A stretch of 64,000 nt of DNA from Rhizopus sp. PT2906 (GCA_025529335.1 JAMYHX010000199.1:1-64000), one strand, 5' to 3'; positions 9,523-21,187 are shown, numbered from the stretch's first letter. Program-made: numbers and translations. Notes: generated from the sequence alone by a model not told the origin.

Positions 9523-11513
9523 ATGTCTGAAATATCTAGAGAAAACTATTCTGACTTAGTATGGAATACAGAAGGTATATATTTACTCCCATAGCAGCAT
9601 ATAGTTGCAAATTCTAATTTTATAAAATAGAAATAAAAAGTGCTATTCATTCTTTGGGAGCTGCTGGAATGCCAATTAATATCAGTACCATTACTAATCA
9701 CTTAACCGACTATATTGTACAAAACTATAACGGAAAAGCTTCATTGTTTGTGTACAAGACCGCTTGGAATACTGATATTAGCAAAGTTTTGATCTCAATG
9801 AACATTAATTATGTATGATTAGTATTTACAATATTTTTGCATACACTTACACTGATTTTTTTTAGAAAGAATTTCCATGTTAATTCGTGATAAAAGTTTA
9901 GGAATCGTTCATCCTGCTTTGGATCCAGCAATGAACTTCCATAATCGTGTTAGCGCAAGCCAACGTTCACTAATAGTTACAACAGAAAGCGCTGAATCAA
10001 CCTTAGAACCCACTAGCACCAGTACTACCAATAATAGCAAGAAGCAGTTGAAATTATTACCAAGCGATAAAGCCAAAACTATAGAAATGTTTCAAAGCTT
10101 AGATTTAGATAAATGCTGGAAGTTATCTACAGGTACAATTGTAGAAGAAAAGATGAAAGAATATGCAATTGACTGCAATTATGAGCAGTAAGTATCATTA
10201 AAGATCATCGAAGTTAGTGACTTGCTAATAACTTTGTTTTAGCTCTGTGCATTCCTTAGTTTTAGATACTAGTAACAAGATCTGGAAAAACTACTTTAGC
10301 AACGAAGAGCTTTTTGAAATAAAAAGATACAATAATAAACAGTTTCGCGATTTACCTGTGCTATTACGAACGTATCTAGATTCACTCAAAAAATCAAACG
10401 ATGCTGCCTCCTTAAAAAAGAAGTTGGACAAAGAACAAACATGTCCTGCCTGTGAGTGGGTAAGAAATACCCTTCTAGAATATTTCACGCTGTTCAAATG
10501 GGGTTATTTACTTCTTACAGATCAGCTGGAAGGGGACGTGATGAGACGTGTATAGAGGTTTATCGACACGGTTTTTGATGATTCCAAGATCATCTGTAGA
10601 GGGTGGGTACAGGATATGCCTCTAGCCTAATTTTATTTATGATTATATACTTATTTTTTTTCTTTTACATAATTAAGAGCTGAAAAAACAAGTAGCTTAT
10701 CATCAGCTAGTATAAATACGAATAGAACCTTAGCCGGCATTGAAAGGATGGAACGAAAATTAATAGGTAGAAAACTGGATTTAATTTTTTATCGGCAACT
10801 TTTTGAATACGGATGTTGTGAATGTGGTAGAAGCGAGGATCAAACAAAAGAGCTCCTTGATGGTTCTAAAATGACAAAAATGTTAAAAGATATGATCTAT
10901 TCATTATATCAGAAATCTCCTGATTCCCTGCGTGAATTAGCTCTCGTTGACTTTTTACATTGTCGTGTTTATATAGATCACACATCTCTTAGTTCTCTAT
11001 TTATTCATTCTCAGCTAATAGACGACGTCAGATATTTATATTCGTCATCTCTCATTTATATTCAGGTCGTACCCTCATTTATTAGTTCTTCTCTCAACTT
11101 TGAATAAAGAATAGTAATTGTTAGCTATTGACTCCTACTGTTCTTATACACAAATACCAGAAATACAACAGACATACTTTACGCTTTTTGTTGTTAATAT
11201 TTTTTATCTTGTACTTATAGATACAAAGTTTACAATCGTATTATGTGACTCGCCTGCCGGTTATGTCTGTCGTATCAATCATAAAAGAACTCTTGATTTA
11301 CTAGAAGAAGCAGATGATATTTGTAATGCATTGTTGCCAATATTAACAGCTGTTTACAAGTCCAGAGTAATGATGGAGGACACCAACAAGCTCGTCAAAC
11401 AAAAGCCAGTGGATATCGACGCTGATCTTGATCAGTGCAAGACAATTTTTCCTAGTTTTACTAGTGAAGGATGTAAGAGAAAAAGAAGATGTAGTGATTC
11501 TACTGAACAATAG
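9523..11513 (+). pseudogene. lineage-specific hypothetical protein, decayed
   Basis: Exons that can be read are 9523-9574, 9631-9812, 9866 to about 10187, about 10239 to 10595, about 10680 to 10964 and about 11220 to 11513. The product starts MSEISRENYSDLVWNTE and later has LKLLPSDKAKTIEMFQSLDL, FEIKRYNNKQFRDLP, a CPACEW pair, LLEYFTLFKWGYLL, DQLEGDVMRRV, FEYGCCECGRSEDQTKELLD, SLRELALVDFLHC, SPAGYVCRINHK and a basic end KRKRRCSD. I associate these motifs with abundant uncharacterised Mucorales proteins, from memory only. Two lesions were seen. The exon 2/3 junction does not keep phase with any canonical splice pair I can find. A TAG at 10553-10555 follows DVMRRV although the frame continues as FIDTVFDDSKIICR; at that spot I would expect Trp. 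The CPAC and CCEC pairs hint at metal binding. Function is unknown. Confidence 0.5.
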
Positions 11514-12237
11514 CTTGGTCACCATGAACAAACATTTACTCGTTTATATTTAACTCTCCGTCCCTCCCTCCATATTCATACCCCATTTTGTTTGTTTTTT
11601 TTAAAAAAAAAAACTATATTCCTTAACAATATTCATCATTATTATAAAGAAAAAGTTATCACTCACGTACACACATTAGGCCAGAAAATTGTGCCATACT
11701 GAATTTTATTTGTGTGCCAAAACTAAAAAAAAAGTCCTTGCCACTATTTTTTTAGAGTGTGCCGACGATTGAATTGAGAAAGAGTGTATTACGTGGCTGT
11801 AAGAATCCCATAAATAATTACCCCTTTAGGCGAATTTTTCAAATTGTAGCCGCCCTTTAGTGTTGTGCTAAATATGGCAAATAGCATTTACTTCCAGAAG
11901 TCAAAGATGTAATAGCAAGAGCAAATCGTAGTTTATATAAGTACTTATATTTTTTATATCGTAATAAAGGACAATTTATAAACAGTCTCAAAGTATATTA
12001 CTTACTGTCTCTATTTATTATTATTTTATTGACTATTTCCTTACTGTAAAAACATCACATGCCAAAATGCTAATGGTATGAGAATAACCTCTATCTAACC
12101 TTGTTGTTTGCGTTACCTTTTCCTTTTTTATTTGTTTCTTTTCTTAGAGTGTATATTTAGAAAGGAATTCTATCATAACATTTTAAGATTTGACGTTTTG
12201 AGTGGTTTGCAAAACCATATAAGTCACTCAATAAGAC
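11514..12237. other. gene-free stretch
   Basis: AT-rich sequence with several A- and T-runs and no supported coding frame. It separates the decayed orphan gene from a transposase fragment on the other strand. Confidence 0.5.
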
Positions 12238-12740
12238 TTACTCACAGGCATCCTTGATTCTACTGGACATGGTTTCTGACTGCAAAAGTTTGTCACGCTT
12301 CATTTTTCCTTTCACTAAGGCCCAGAACTGTTCAATAGGATTTAGCTCAGGCGAGTAAGGAGGAGGGAGGAGATACATTACTCTATAACCTCTAGCTTCG
12401 ATTTTTTGAATCATCGGTTTCGACTTATGGATACTAGCACTATCTGTCACTAAATAGTTGCCCTTTAAAGATTCATCCTCATCCATAATAGTAAGGAGCT
12501 CATTGACAAACTTAATAAAATGTGCAGTTGTTGTATTTTTTGGAGCTGGTTTTACATCAACTGCACTGGTGTCATCCTCCTGAGTTCCTTCGTCGTCTTT
12601 AGTCTCAGCTACACCCCTTTTCTTTCCGCTGTTATCCTTTCTCTTCTTTTTGGCAATAGTGTCTGTTTCAGGTTTGGGAGAGGGCTTTTTCAAAACGACA
12701 TGAAGTACTGCAGACAAATGGATGGCTCCAATATAAAAAA
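12238..12740 (-). pseudogene. Tc1/mariner (IS630-type) transposase, catalytic half
   Basis: Reading the minus strand from about 12740, the frame gives YIGAIHLSAVLHVVLKKP, a Lys-rich linker, LTIMDEDESLKGNYLVTDSA, then SIHKSKPMIQKIEARGYRVM, LLPPPYSPELNPIEQFWALV and KGKMKRDKLLQ. TDSASIH holds the second catalytic Asp (family consensus DNAPIH) and NPIEQFW the third acidic residue (Glu) of the DDE triad. The N-terminal HTH domain and the first Asp are missing: coding similarity stops at about 12740, where a second transposase begins on the opposite strand. It ends DACE-stop at 12238, slightly short of the usual C-terminus. Confidence 0.8.
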
Positions 12741-13847
12741 ACACAAAGCAGATCAGATTGAATGATTTATCGAAATTCTTCAGGAAGAGGGTCTATCTGT
12801 CCCAAAAGCTGCTGCGGTGCCCGGTATACCTCGTTCTAGCGCGTACAGGTTATTGGATGAGTTCAACAGTGGTGACGGGCCCGTGCCTCCAGACACAACT
12901 CTAAAACCAAAAGCATCAAAGCCTAAAAAAAACTTTTCCAGAAACATGTCGAATTTCTGATTATTCTTCTTGACAAAAACTCATCAATTGTTTTTGAGGA
13001 AACCAGATCAGAGCTTTTGGAACACTTTTCAGACGTAGGTAGATAGCTATTTCGAGCCTTTATACCCATATTCGAGAGAAAGGTTTTATAAGTTTGAAAC
13101 AAGCAAGCAAATATGCATTAGAAAGAAATTCGTCAAGAATTTTAGATCTTCCCCATCATATAGTAGCTGAGTAGGAAGCAGCAAGCATTGATTTTTTGAA
13201 GAACTGCGTTTTTGTAGATGAAGCGGGTTTTCATTCACAGATGATGAGAGGTCGAGTTTGTTCGAAAGCTAGCGGACCAGCAAAAGTTAAGGTTCATAAT
13301 CAAAAATGTGTAAATATTAGTATCATCATCTGTATAATTGCTAGAGGTATCATTGGTTTTTTAAAGTTGAACCATTAAAGAAACACGAAGTTACACAGCT
13401 TGAAAATGATTATCATCAGGATGAATGCAGCTCAAATTAGAAACCCAAGCCTCTAAAAAAAGGTACAATAGAGTGTCATATGAAGTCAGTTATAGGTGTG
13501 ATGGATCGAAATAATATGAAGGGGTATTTTATTTTCATAGATATGTAATTGTAAGATACATTGTTGTAGATGCTATAGACGCCCGAGGATACAAACCACT
13601 ATTAATGCCATCATATTATCTTTTTTTGAATGCTATTGAGAAGTGCTGGTCTAAAATCAAGAAAAATATTAGACAAAACCCGCTCGAAAAAGGTGATGAG
13701 CTAACCCCTCGCATTAGTGAAGCAAGCAAAACTGTCACTACACAGGATTGTTTAGGTTGGGTTAAGCACGCTACATCGTACTGGGATAGAGGTTTACAAA
13801 GAGATCGACTTGAAATAAAGCTTACCGCTTCTTTCCCATTTCAATAA
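12741..13847 (+). pseudogene. second Tc1/mariner transposase, full-span but dead copy
   Basis: Plus-strand matches run from the HTH domain (KHKADQIE, stop, FIEILQEEGLSVPKAAAVPG, PRSSAYRLLDEF) through SLKQASKYALERNSSRILDL and NCVFVDEAGFHSQMMRGRV (first catalytic Asp, 13190-13250) to the C-terminus (YKPLLMPSYYLFLNAIEKCW, KIKKNIRQNP, ITDCLGW-like end) at 13845. Several stops and frame changes interrupt it. The segment that should hold the second Asp (DNAPIH) is deleted: the frame runs from RYIV straight into VDAIDARGYKPL. The copy is therefore catalytically dead. It abuts the minus-strand fragment at about 12740 head to head. Confidence 0.78.
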
Positions 13848-14971
13848 TTTCGTCTAAATATGTAACTGTGTCTTTGTCTAACTGTCAGGGATTGATATTC
13901 ATTCAAAGGAGTAAAAAGGGGTATTTATAAAATTAAGAGGAACATATTCAAGTGCAATTGTATGAGTTAAATGCAAGTCAAAGCTTTTATTTGTGTGAGA
14001 ATTTTTACTTCATATTTATTGATGAACTGAACAACCTCAATGTCTTCTATCGCACAGTATTCTTGACTTTTTATTTCGCTTAACGTCCAATAAACAGACA
14101 TACAGCTAAGGTTTGAAATATTTACAGATGGTGAATTATGCTACATTGGGAGTGATTATTTTATAGAAGGGAAAATGGGCAAACATTGCCCAGTAGAACT
14201 TGCGGAAAGATAGTCAAGGAAAGGTATTAGATGCAAATCCATAAAGAAATCAACTGGAAACATAGTATAGAGTAAATTCAGCATGATAATCTTGCAGAAC
14301 ACTCTTGAAACGAGCCAGTGATCCTCTGTTTGGCGAACAGACTTTTAAGTTGGTTCTTCACCCGCCGCAGGCTAGCAAGTCAAAGGAAAAACAGACCAGA
14401 TAAGATATTCTCAGCGATGACACTTAATCTGAAATATAGAATATTAGTTATATTTATTAGCCGTTTGACAAAAATTTAATACTTATGAATGCAAACTACA
14501 GCAAAAGAAGAAGTATAGAAAGGCTCTCTGCATCCTCACGTAGGGTTGAACTTACGCTTACGACGACATCAACTAGACCCTATGCGTTAATGGAAAGATA
14601 CTAACCATTAAGAATCTAATTGACTTGGCAGAGGGGACAAAACCTGCATCAAATTGCTCCTGTGTTGAACGTGCACAATTTTATAGCTGGTTAAGTTGTC
14701 TATTGGCATACTTGAAAGAAAGAACCTTTTTCATTCAGCAAACACGACTACATTTGAAATACAATCGGACCTCCAAGGTCCCTCTTTGCAAACAAATTTT
14801 TGCCCGTTGGTGTTTTATTATTTTCGAGGTGTGACGTGACATTCATGTCGGAAGCATCCTTGATTAAAACATGTTACAATTTCTCAGTGTTCACATTCGC
14901 TTTTTTTTTTTTCCTCAAAAAAGATGTCAAATAAGCGCTCATCCTGTAGTGCTTCCGCTGATCAAGCCAGA
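13848..14971. other. gene-free stretch
   Basis: No supported coding sequence. A weakly tRNA-like stretch on the minus strand near 14540-14640 does not fold into a proper tRNA. The stretch ends at the expanded terminal repeat at 14972. Confidence 0.45.
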
Positions 14972-15152
14972 CTAAGAGGGGGACATTTTATTTGGCAGCG
15001 AAAGCTTATTTCTGATTGGACGACATTTTGTTCCTGTGAGAGCGAAAGCTTATTTCTGATTGGCCGACATTCTACTTCTAATTAAGCAACATTTTATTTC
15101 TAATTGGGTAACGTTTTTTTCGGTCCGGACAACATAATTTATTGGATCAACT
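14972..15152 (-). repeat. terminal inverted repeat, right partner of 8166-8262, internally expanded
   Basis: The reverse complement of the left end is recognised: CTAAGAGGGGGACATTTTAT, GGCAGCGAAAGCTTATTTCT, GATTGGACGACATTTTGTTC, and finally CATAATTTATTGGATCAACT at 15133-15152. The unit GCGAAAGCTTATTTCTGATTGG occurs twice about 46 bases apart, and related ACATT..TTCTAATT units follow, making this end about 85 bases longer than the left one. Spaced direct repeats inside an inverted end are typical transposase-binding arrays. Confidence 0.75.
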
Positions 15153-15274
15153 GTAATACCTCCAATAATAGAACAAACAATTTCACCCTAAAGAGAGTTA
15201 TTACATTGACAACTCAGATATCTATTATTAAGGCTTGAAAAATTTATGCTGCCTATTTATTCTCCCTCACAGAC

Positions 15275-16599
15275 ATGTTGAGATTACTTGCAAACAGAAA
15301 CTATACATTTAGACTACAAAAGCGATTTTATTCTGAGCTACCTTATAACAGGATACATGTGCCCGTTATGCTATCCGAAGTGATGCAGCATTTACAACCA
15401 AAGGACAACGAGATCTATTGTGATTTGACATTTGGAGATGGTGGATACACAAAAGCATTACTTGGTAAATCGTAACATCGCTTTCTTATTGACAATGACT
15501 AGACTCTTTTTTAATAGATCATTGCAATTGTAAAGTGATTGCAGTGGATCAAGATCCAACTGCATACGAAAAGGCTCTCAAATTATCACAACTAGATAAA
15601 TACAAGACCAGGCTAATCCCTGTTCTAGGGAGATTCGGCTCTATTTATGATTACTGCAAATCCCATTTTGATAGGTTACTAATGCAAAGAACTTGTTAAA
15701 TATCTCAAACTAATCCCTGCTGCTTTAGAATCCCTTGCTTTGATGGTATTGTCATGGATATCGGTGTTTCCAGTGGGCAATTAGAGTCACCAGAGAGAGG
15801 ATTTTCCTACAAGTTAGACGGACCATTAGACATGCGTATGTTTTCTAGAGGCAGAAACAGTACTGATATACCAGTTCATGAGGATGAAGCGGCTCTTTTG
15901 AAAAAGTCAATCTCTGCCTATGAAATTGTCAATTACTTTTCTAGAGAGGAAATAGCAGACATCATATATCAATACGGTGGAGACAGATTATCTCGGAAGA
16001 TTGCTTCTGCCATTATAACAGCAAGGCAAAAGGAGCCTATTGAAACCACTTCTGCACTTGCAGCTATTATTCACAAGGCATGTCCTCAACCAAAATGGCA
16101 ACGGGGTAATGATGATATGCTAAGAAACTCTGCTGCCCGCACCTTTCAAGCATTTCGTATATACATCAATAACGAGCTGGGTGAGCTTGAAAGTGCTTTA
16201 AAAGCAAGTGAATATCTGCTCAAACCAGAAGGTCGACTAGCCATTGTGACCTTTCATTCCTTAGAAGATAGAATGGCTAAGCGTTTCTTATATCACTGCT
16301 CAGGGAAGAGATCCCTTGCTGATTCACAACATAACCAATTTGATCTTAAAAGAGCGGTTCACAGAGAACGAAAGAAGGCGATGAAATATACCAGTGACGA
16401 TGATGTTGATGATACGCTATTTAGACAACCTTCTGTAAAAGCAGAAAGTGTATCGCCTTCTTTTGAAATATGTACCAAACATGTTATACAACCATCAGAG
16501 GAGGAACTCGAAAATAATGCTAGATGTAGATCAGCTAAACTTAGAGTAGCAAAACGTACGGACGCATCACCATTAGCACCCTTTGGACAATTATCATAG
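15275..16599 (+). CDS. 16S rRNA (cytosine-N4)-methyltransferase RsmH/MraW family (METTL15-like), mitochondrial
   Basis: Three exons: 15275-15464, 15518-15674 and 15729-16599 (405 codons). The order of RsmH motifs is complete. HVPVMLSEVMQHL is followed by the SAM-binding motif DLTFGDGGYTKALL, then AVDQDP, GIVMDIGVSSGQLESPERGF, GPLDMRM, NYFSREEIADIIYQYGGDR, ARTFQAFRIYINNELGELE and PEGRLAIVTFHSLEDRMAKRF. The first ~25 residues are rich in Arg, Leu and Thr and lack acids (MLRLLANRNYTFRLQKRFYS), as expected for a mitochondrial presequence. In bacteria the enzyme methylates the 16S decoding centre and the animal homologue METTL15 modifies 12S rRNA in mitochondria; the same role is inferred here. 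The ~60-residue acidic insert near residue 330 is variable in the family. Confidence 0.93.
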
Positions 16600-16681
16600 T
16601 CTTGATAGAATTAAAGTAAATATTTTCATTTAAATATTTATAAAATGAATTTCCACAAGTGAACAGAGGCACTCATGTCAA

Positions 16682-16732
16682 AAGAAAGAGAGAGACAACA
16701 CAGATGTGTTCTCTCTCTCTCTCTCTTTGATC
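16682..16732. repeat. AG/CT inverted repeat (hairpin) downstream of the methyltransferase
   Basis: AAAGAAAGAGAGAGACAACAC is followed after the 4-base loop AGAT by GTGTTCTCTCTC and more CT up to TCTTT. This is a long purine/pyrimidine hairpin 80 bases after the stop at 16599. It may simply be a mirror microsatellite. Confidence 0.6.
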
Positions 16733-17461
16733 ATGGTCTGTTGTCTATATGGAAATATTTAAGTAATCTTTGAGTGCTGAGTGACTAAGGAGTACTATAA
16801 ATAAAGTACAGTTAGTTAAAGAGCCTCATTGTTTTTAAAAAAGAAAAATACTCGAAAATTTTTTCTTCTCTTTTATATCTTTTTACTCCTAGCTCCGTTC
16901 AAATTTTTCATTAGTAGTAGCAGTCTCTTTCTCTTGCTGAATGCATTTGACATATCATCGTCTGTAGTTTACTGAAATGATATGTGGTTATTAGATAAGC
17001 TTTTCCTCTGCCTTGGGTCAAGGCATTACTAACCTCGAGATATTGTATATGAACACCTTGATATATCTATGAGATACTGTTTTGGATATCTAAGCCCCCC
17101 CCCTTCTCAATGCTTTCATGCTCACTTTTCATCAATTATTCTAGGGGCAAATGACCCGTAGTAATAGACTCTAGAACACGTAAATCTTGCAAGAATACGA
17201 ATTCCTTAAACCAACAGAGCTCTTTTTTTTTTTTACTGCTAGAGAGCAGCTTTATTTATGAGAGGAATTGCTCAGCTGTTGAGAAAGCATATAGGCACAT
17301 GATTTTATAAAGTATGACTATTCCAGTGGAAGAGATAATAGACTGACTCTTTGTTATGCGAATATCCACATTTGAGGAAAAAGCGGATATCCGGAAAACT
17401 TTCTACAAATATTAAAAAAAGAATTCAAAGTCCTTTCTACTGTTTTCAGTAACTGTTCTTT
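16733..17461. other. intergenic region, promoter of the palmitoyltransferase gene
   Basis: No coding frame. It holds a 9-10 base C-run near 17096, unusual in this AT-rich DNA, and a T-run near 17223. Confidence 0.4.
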
Positions 17462-19843
17462 ATGACAAGTATAGAAGATAAAAAACCATTATTAATAGAC
17501 AAAGAAGTGCTATTGAGTGCTAAAAAACCAACCACTTCTGTAACAAACACTGAAGCAACTGCAAATGTTGTTGCTGAACAATGTAAGTTATTAATGATGA
17601 GTTACCTGATTAACTAATCTTCTCTCTCTCTCTAGCCATGACTATATTCGAAGCTGCACAGAAAGGCTCTTTTCAAACTGTGCGTTATTTGCTAGATAAT
17701 AAACTTGCGACAGTTCATGATGTTGATTCTCATGGAGCAACTCCACTGCATTATGCAACATTAGCAAATAATGATGTGTGCTTAAAATATCTTATTGACA
17801 GAGGAGCAGTGGTTGATGCACCAGGCGGTGAATTACAAGCAACACCTTTACATTGGGCAACCAGGTAAATAAAACATATACACATCAAAGAAGTATATGG
17901 ATATAACGCACAATTCACACAGACAAGGCCGCTTAGCTGCTGTGCATCGATTAATAAGAGAAGGTGCAGACCCTTCAAAGCGTGATAGTCAAGGATTTAA
18001 TGCACTTCACTTGGCCGTTCACTCGTCACATGCGATGCTAGTACTCTATTTGCTTTATTTAGATATGGATGTGGATGTTACAGACGATGTAGGAGGGCAC
18101 ACGCCCTTGATGTGGGCAGCTTATCAGGGATATGCACAATCAGTGGAACTATTGTTAAGATTTGGAGCAAACGTTGCAGCTACTGATCATGCACAGCTTA
18201 CACCGCTTCATTGGGCTGCTGTTCGAGGTAACAAGATGTGTATCAAAAAACTTTTGGAATATGGCGCCGATGCGAATGCGCGTGGTCAGGATGGGAAATC
18301 GGTCATGGACTTTGTGCGTGAAAATAAAGCTGAAAAAGTCTGGGAAAGAGCAGTATTAGAACTAGATGTGTATGCACAAGAGAACCCTGCACATGCGTCT
18401 CTTGTAGGCAAGTATCCTGGCTCAAAAGGAAAACCGTTGTCCAAGGTGTGTAGATCACTTCTTCTTGAAGGATATGACATTAAACTCATTTATAGCGAAC
18501 TGTGAATACAATAGCCTATATCTTCCCATACATCACTCTTGGTCTTGCTTTGAAATGTCTTGCTACATTTCCTTGGTACACTGGGCTGCCACTGACATTG
18601 CTTTTATGTGCAGCAATGCACTTGACAATTGTAAACTATGTTATTCCAATACCTAGCAATGACGCTGTCTGGAGAACACCTTACTTTTCAAGCATCTTTC
18701 AGGCCTCTGCATTTTGGGTCCTTGTTACCTGGATACGTATTCTTTTACCATGTAATATGAATAGATCAACTCATGTTACTTTACCAACCTTTTGCTTTTA
18801 TTTTAGCAACCTCGCAATGGTTATTCACGCATCTTTTATTTATCGTCACATTCTTTACTGCCATGCTTGCTTTCTTTAAAGCTGTTTCATCTGATCCTGG
18901 CTTTGTGAAAAACGACCTTTCGAGAGAAAAACAGCGACTTGCGGTAGAAGAGTTGGCAAATGACAACTGTCTTGATGCCAGACATTTCTGTCTTACCTGC
19001 TTGGTCAAAAAGCCATTACGATCCAAACATTGTAATATATGTAATCGATGTGTCGCAAGATTTGATCAGTAAGTGTACGCTGATAAAGGGTTCAATTTGA
19101 ACTCAACCCCTCTTTATAGTCACTGTCCCTGGATATTTAACTGTATTGGAATCAAAAATCATCGATCATTTTTAATATATTTGGTTAATATGGTCATCGC
19201 CATCGTCACTTTCACTGTATTATCCCTCAACTGTAAGTTTCTGCCAAAGATATAAAAAAAAAGCATGACAAATATACTCACTCTTTCAATAGACCTATCG
19301 ATAAGCTCACCTATTTATGATCACAAAGTAGATAATGCCTGTTTAATAGGATCCACCATGTGTGGATACTTTGATTATGATGCATGGACATTATCACTCA
19401 CTATTTGGGTGTTATTTCAACTGACCTGGACTGTATTTCTATTGGTTGTCCAATTATACCAAGTTGCGGTTGGCACAACAACGAATGAGAGTGCTAATAT
19501 TAACCGATATGCATACATGAATGCCAATACCAGCCTCATAGCAGCAGGTGGGGGAACAGCAGGTACAGATGGCCCTTCAATATCCGAAGAAGCTGGACCT
19601 TCAATATCCGAAGAAGCTGGACCCAGACACCATCATCATCACAAAGGAGGCTTCTGTCCATGCTTGCAACTTGTAGCAGGTGCACATGCAGTACATAAAG
19701 CAAGAAGACATACAAGGAAAGGAAATGTGTTTGATCATGGGTGCTGGAATAACTGTCTTGACTTTTGGGTAGAACCAAATGCAATCAATTATTACGAGCT
19801 TTATGACATACAACAATTACATAAACGATCAGAACAAGTTTAA
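17462..19843 (+). CDS. AKR1: ankyrin-repeat DHHC palmitoyltransferase (AKR1 / HIP14 type)
   Basis: Seven exons: 17462-17582, 17636-17864, 17923-18445, 18496-18751, 18807-19068, 19120-19232 and 19293-19843 (684 codons). Residues ~60-260 form six ankyrin repeats (GATPLHYAT, ATPLHWATRQGR, GFNALHLAVHSSH, GHTPLMWAAYQGY, LTPLHWAAVRGN). Hydrophobic segments follow, then the cysteine-rich domain (HFCLTCLVKKPLRSKHC, CNRC) and the catalytic DHHCPW, rebuilt exactly across the exon 5/6 splice. The TTxE motif appears as TTNE in GTTTNESAN. This architecture defines the Golgi/endosomal S-acyltransferases that attach palmitate to membrane-bound kinases and trafficking proteins. Between ~590 and 610 an eight-residue unit (PSISEEAG) is repeated in tandem before a His run. 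The stop lies 12 bases from the end of the convergent SWT1 gene. Confidence 0.95.
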
Positions 19844-19855
19844 TAAATAATAAAG

Positions 19856-20972
19856 CTAATTGTATTTGCGCCTTGGAGCATGTATGGAGGCCCAAGTGGA
19901 ACGATCTGATGCATAAGCAGGAGGCGCTAGATCAGGAAGAGGGGGAGGCGTCGGCCTTCGGGGAGCAATTAGAGTCTCATGCGCCCATTTACTACCAGAA
20001 GAAGAGGATTTGTGGATATGTGGGACGTTATCAATTGCCATTGAATGGTCTTGGCACTGGGTATAATCATTATCGTCATCTATATCCATATCCTACCATG
20101 CATCATGTCAATTACACATTTTTTTTTACGCGTCAAATATGTATAATACGTACGTAAGATTCCTCAACAGTGTGCTTTTCAGGTTCAGTTATCTGTCTTT
20201 GAGATGCGCCCATCTTTTTAAAGAACGCGTTCATTCTATCCTTTGTCTCTGTTGAAATTGATTCTATGCCATGAACCATGACTTTGATACAAAGGTTTCT
20301 ATCGTTGGATAATAACACTATAGGCTTATGTGTAGTTAATTGAAAGTACATGCAACAGTCTAATATTCTATCATCTCCTTTAAGTTTATCATTCTATCAG
20401 CATTTAAGATCAATAATGACACGGACTGAATAGCTTAATATACATCACCTGCATGTTACTCTGATCTAAAGTTTCGTGTAATTTCTGGCCTCTTATTGAT
20501 TTGACTTGACTTCGTAGTTGACTCTCAATAAACTTCATCGCCTTCCTTGACAAAATAGCTACCTCTTCTTTCCTATTACATGTCTAGGGTTGGATGAGAA
20601 CATGACAGTCCCATTGTATCTTACCTTTAAACTATCTAATTCTCTTATGACAACCCAAGGTATCAGTATGAGCAAGCTTCCGATATTTTCTTCTGCCAAG
20701 TTTAATAAAGTCTGGAGAGATTTCAAGTTTGAAATAAGAAAGTTTGTATCAACAATTGCAATTTGAGCAAAATGATTGATATCTGATATTGATAAGCTTT
20801 GATTGAATAGATGAAGGTCATGTGTTGTCTTTACATAATCATGAGCAATGTCAAACATGGTGACATCCACAATATCCTTTCTGTCAAGTGAACGTAAGCT
20901 TGCAATTTGTTCATTTACTTGACTAATAAATTCTGGACCATCAATGTCCATAATGTCCTGTGCGTTTGTCAT
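19856..20972 (-). CDS. SWT1: SWT1-like PIN-domain RNA endonuclease
   Basis: Four exons on the minus strand: 20972-20625, 20562-20449, 20393-20154 and 20092-19856 (312 codons). The PIN fold starts with IAIVDTNFLISNL (Asp75) and LILIPWVVIRELDSLK. It continues with LKGDDRILDCC (Asp161/162, Asp166) and IVLLSNDRNLCIKV (Asp185), giving the acidic quartet expected for a metal-dependent nuclease. SWT1 is the nuclear PIN endonuclease that clears faulty mRNPs at the pore. Compared with yeast Swt1 the protein is short: it lacks the C-terminal extension and ends in a Pro-rich tail (RRPTPPPLPDLAPPAYA). It faces AKR1 tail-to-tail with 12 bases between stops, so the two 3' UTRs must overlap. The second acceptor (AAGAG, ending at 20563) was chosen because it is the only one that keeps phase. 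Confidence 0.87.
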
Positions 20973-21187
20973 TTAACCTATCAAAAGAAAGGGGAGGAAG
21001 CGAGTGTTTTATTTTAAGCAAGCGAGGAATAAAGAAAGAAAGAAAGAAAAAATAATGATACTATACAACAACAAAAAAAAAAATATGACAACAAAAAAAG
21101 AAAAGGTAGATTATACAAGTAAAATCTACAACAAACAGAGAAAGAGAGAGAGAGAGAGTATATGGATGAATATATATGTATAGATAT

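Noticed and set aside
10965..11219. continuous coding through 10965-11107 of the orphan gene
   Set aside because: After LVDFLHC the frame loses family character; a GT donor and a TATAG acceptor at 11219 explain it as an intron.
14540..14640. tRNA-like segment on the minus strand (AATGGTTAGTATC ... GTTCAACCC)
   Set aside because: A D-arm-like part and a T-loop-like part are present, but the spacing is about 20 bases too long, the T-stem has mismatches and no acceptor stem pairs.
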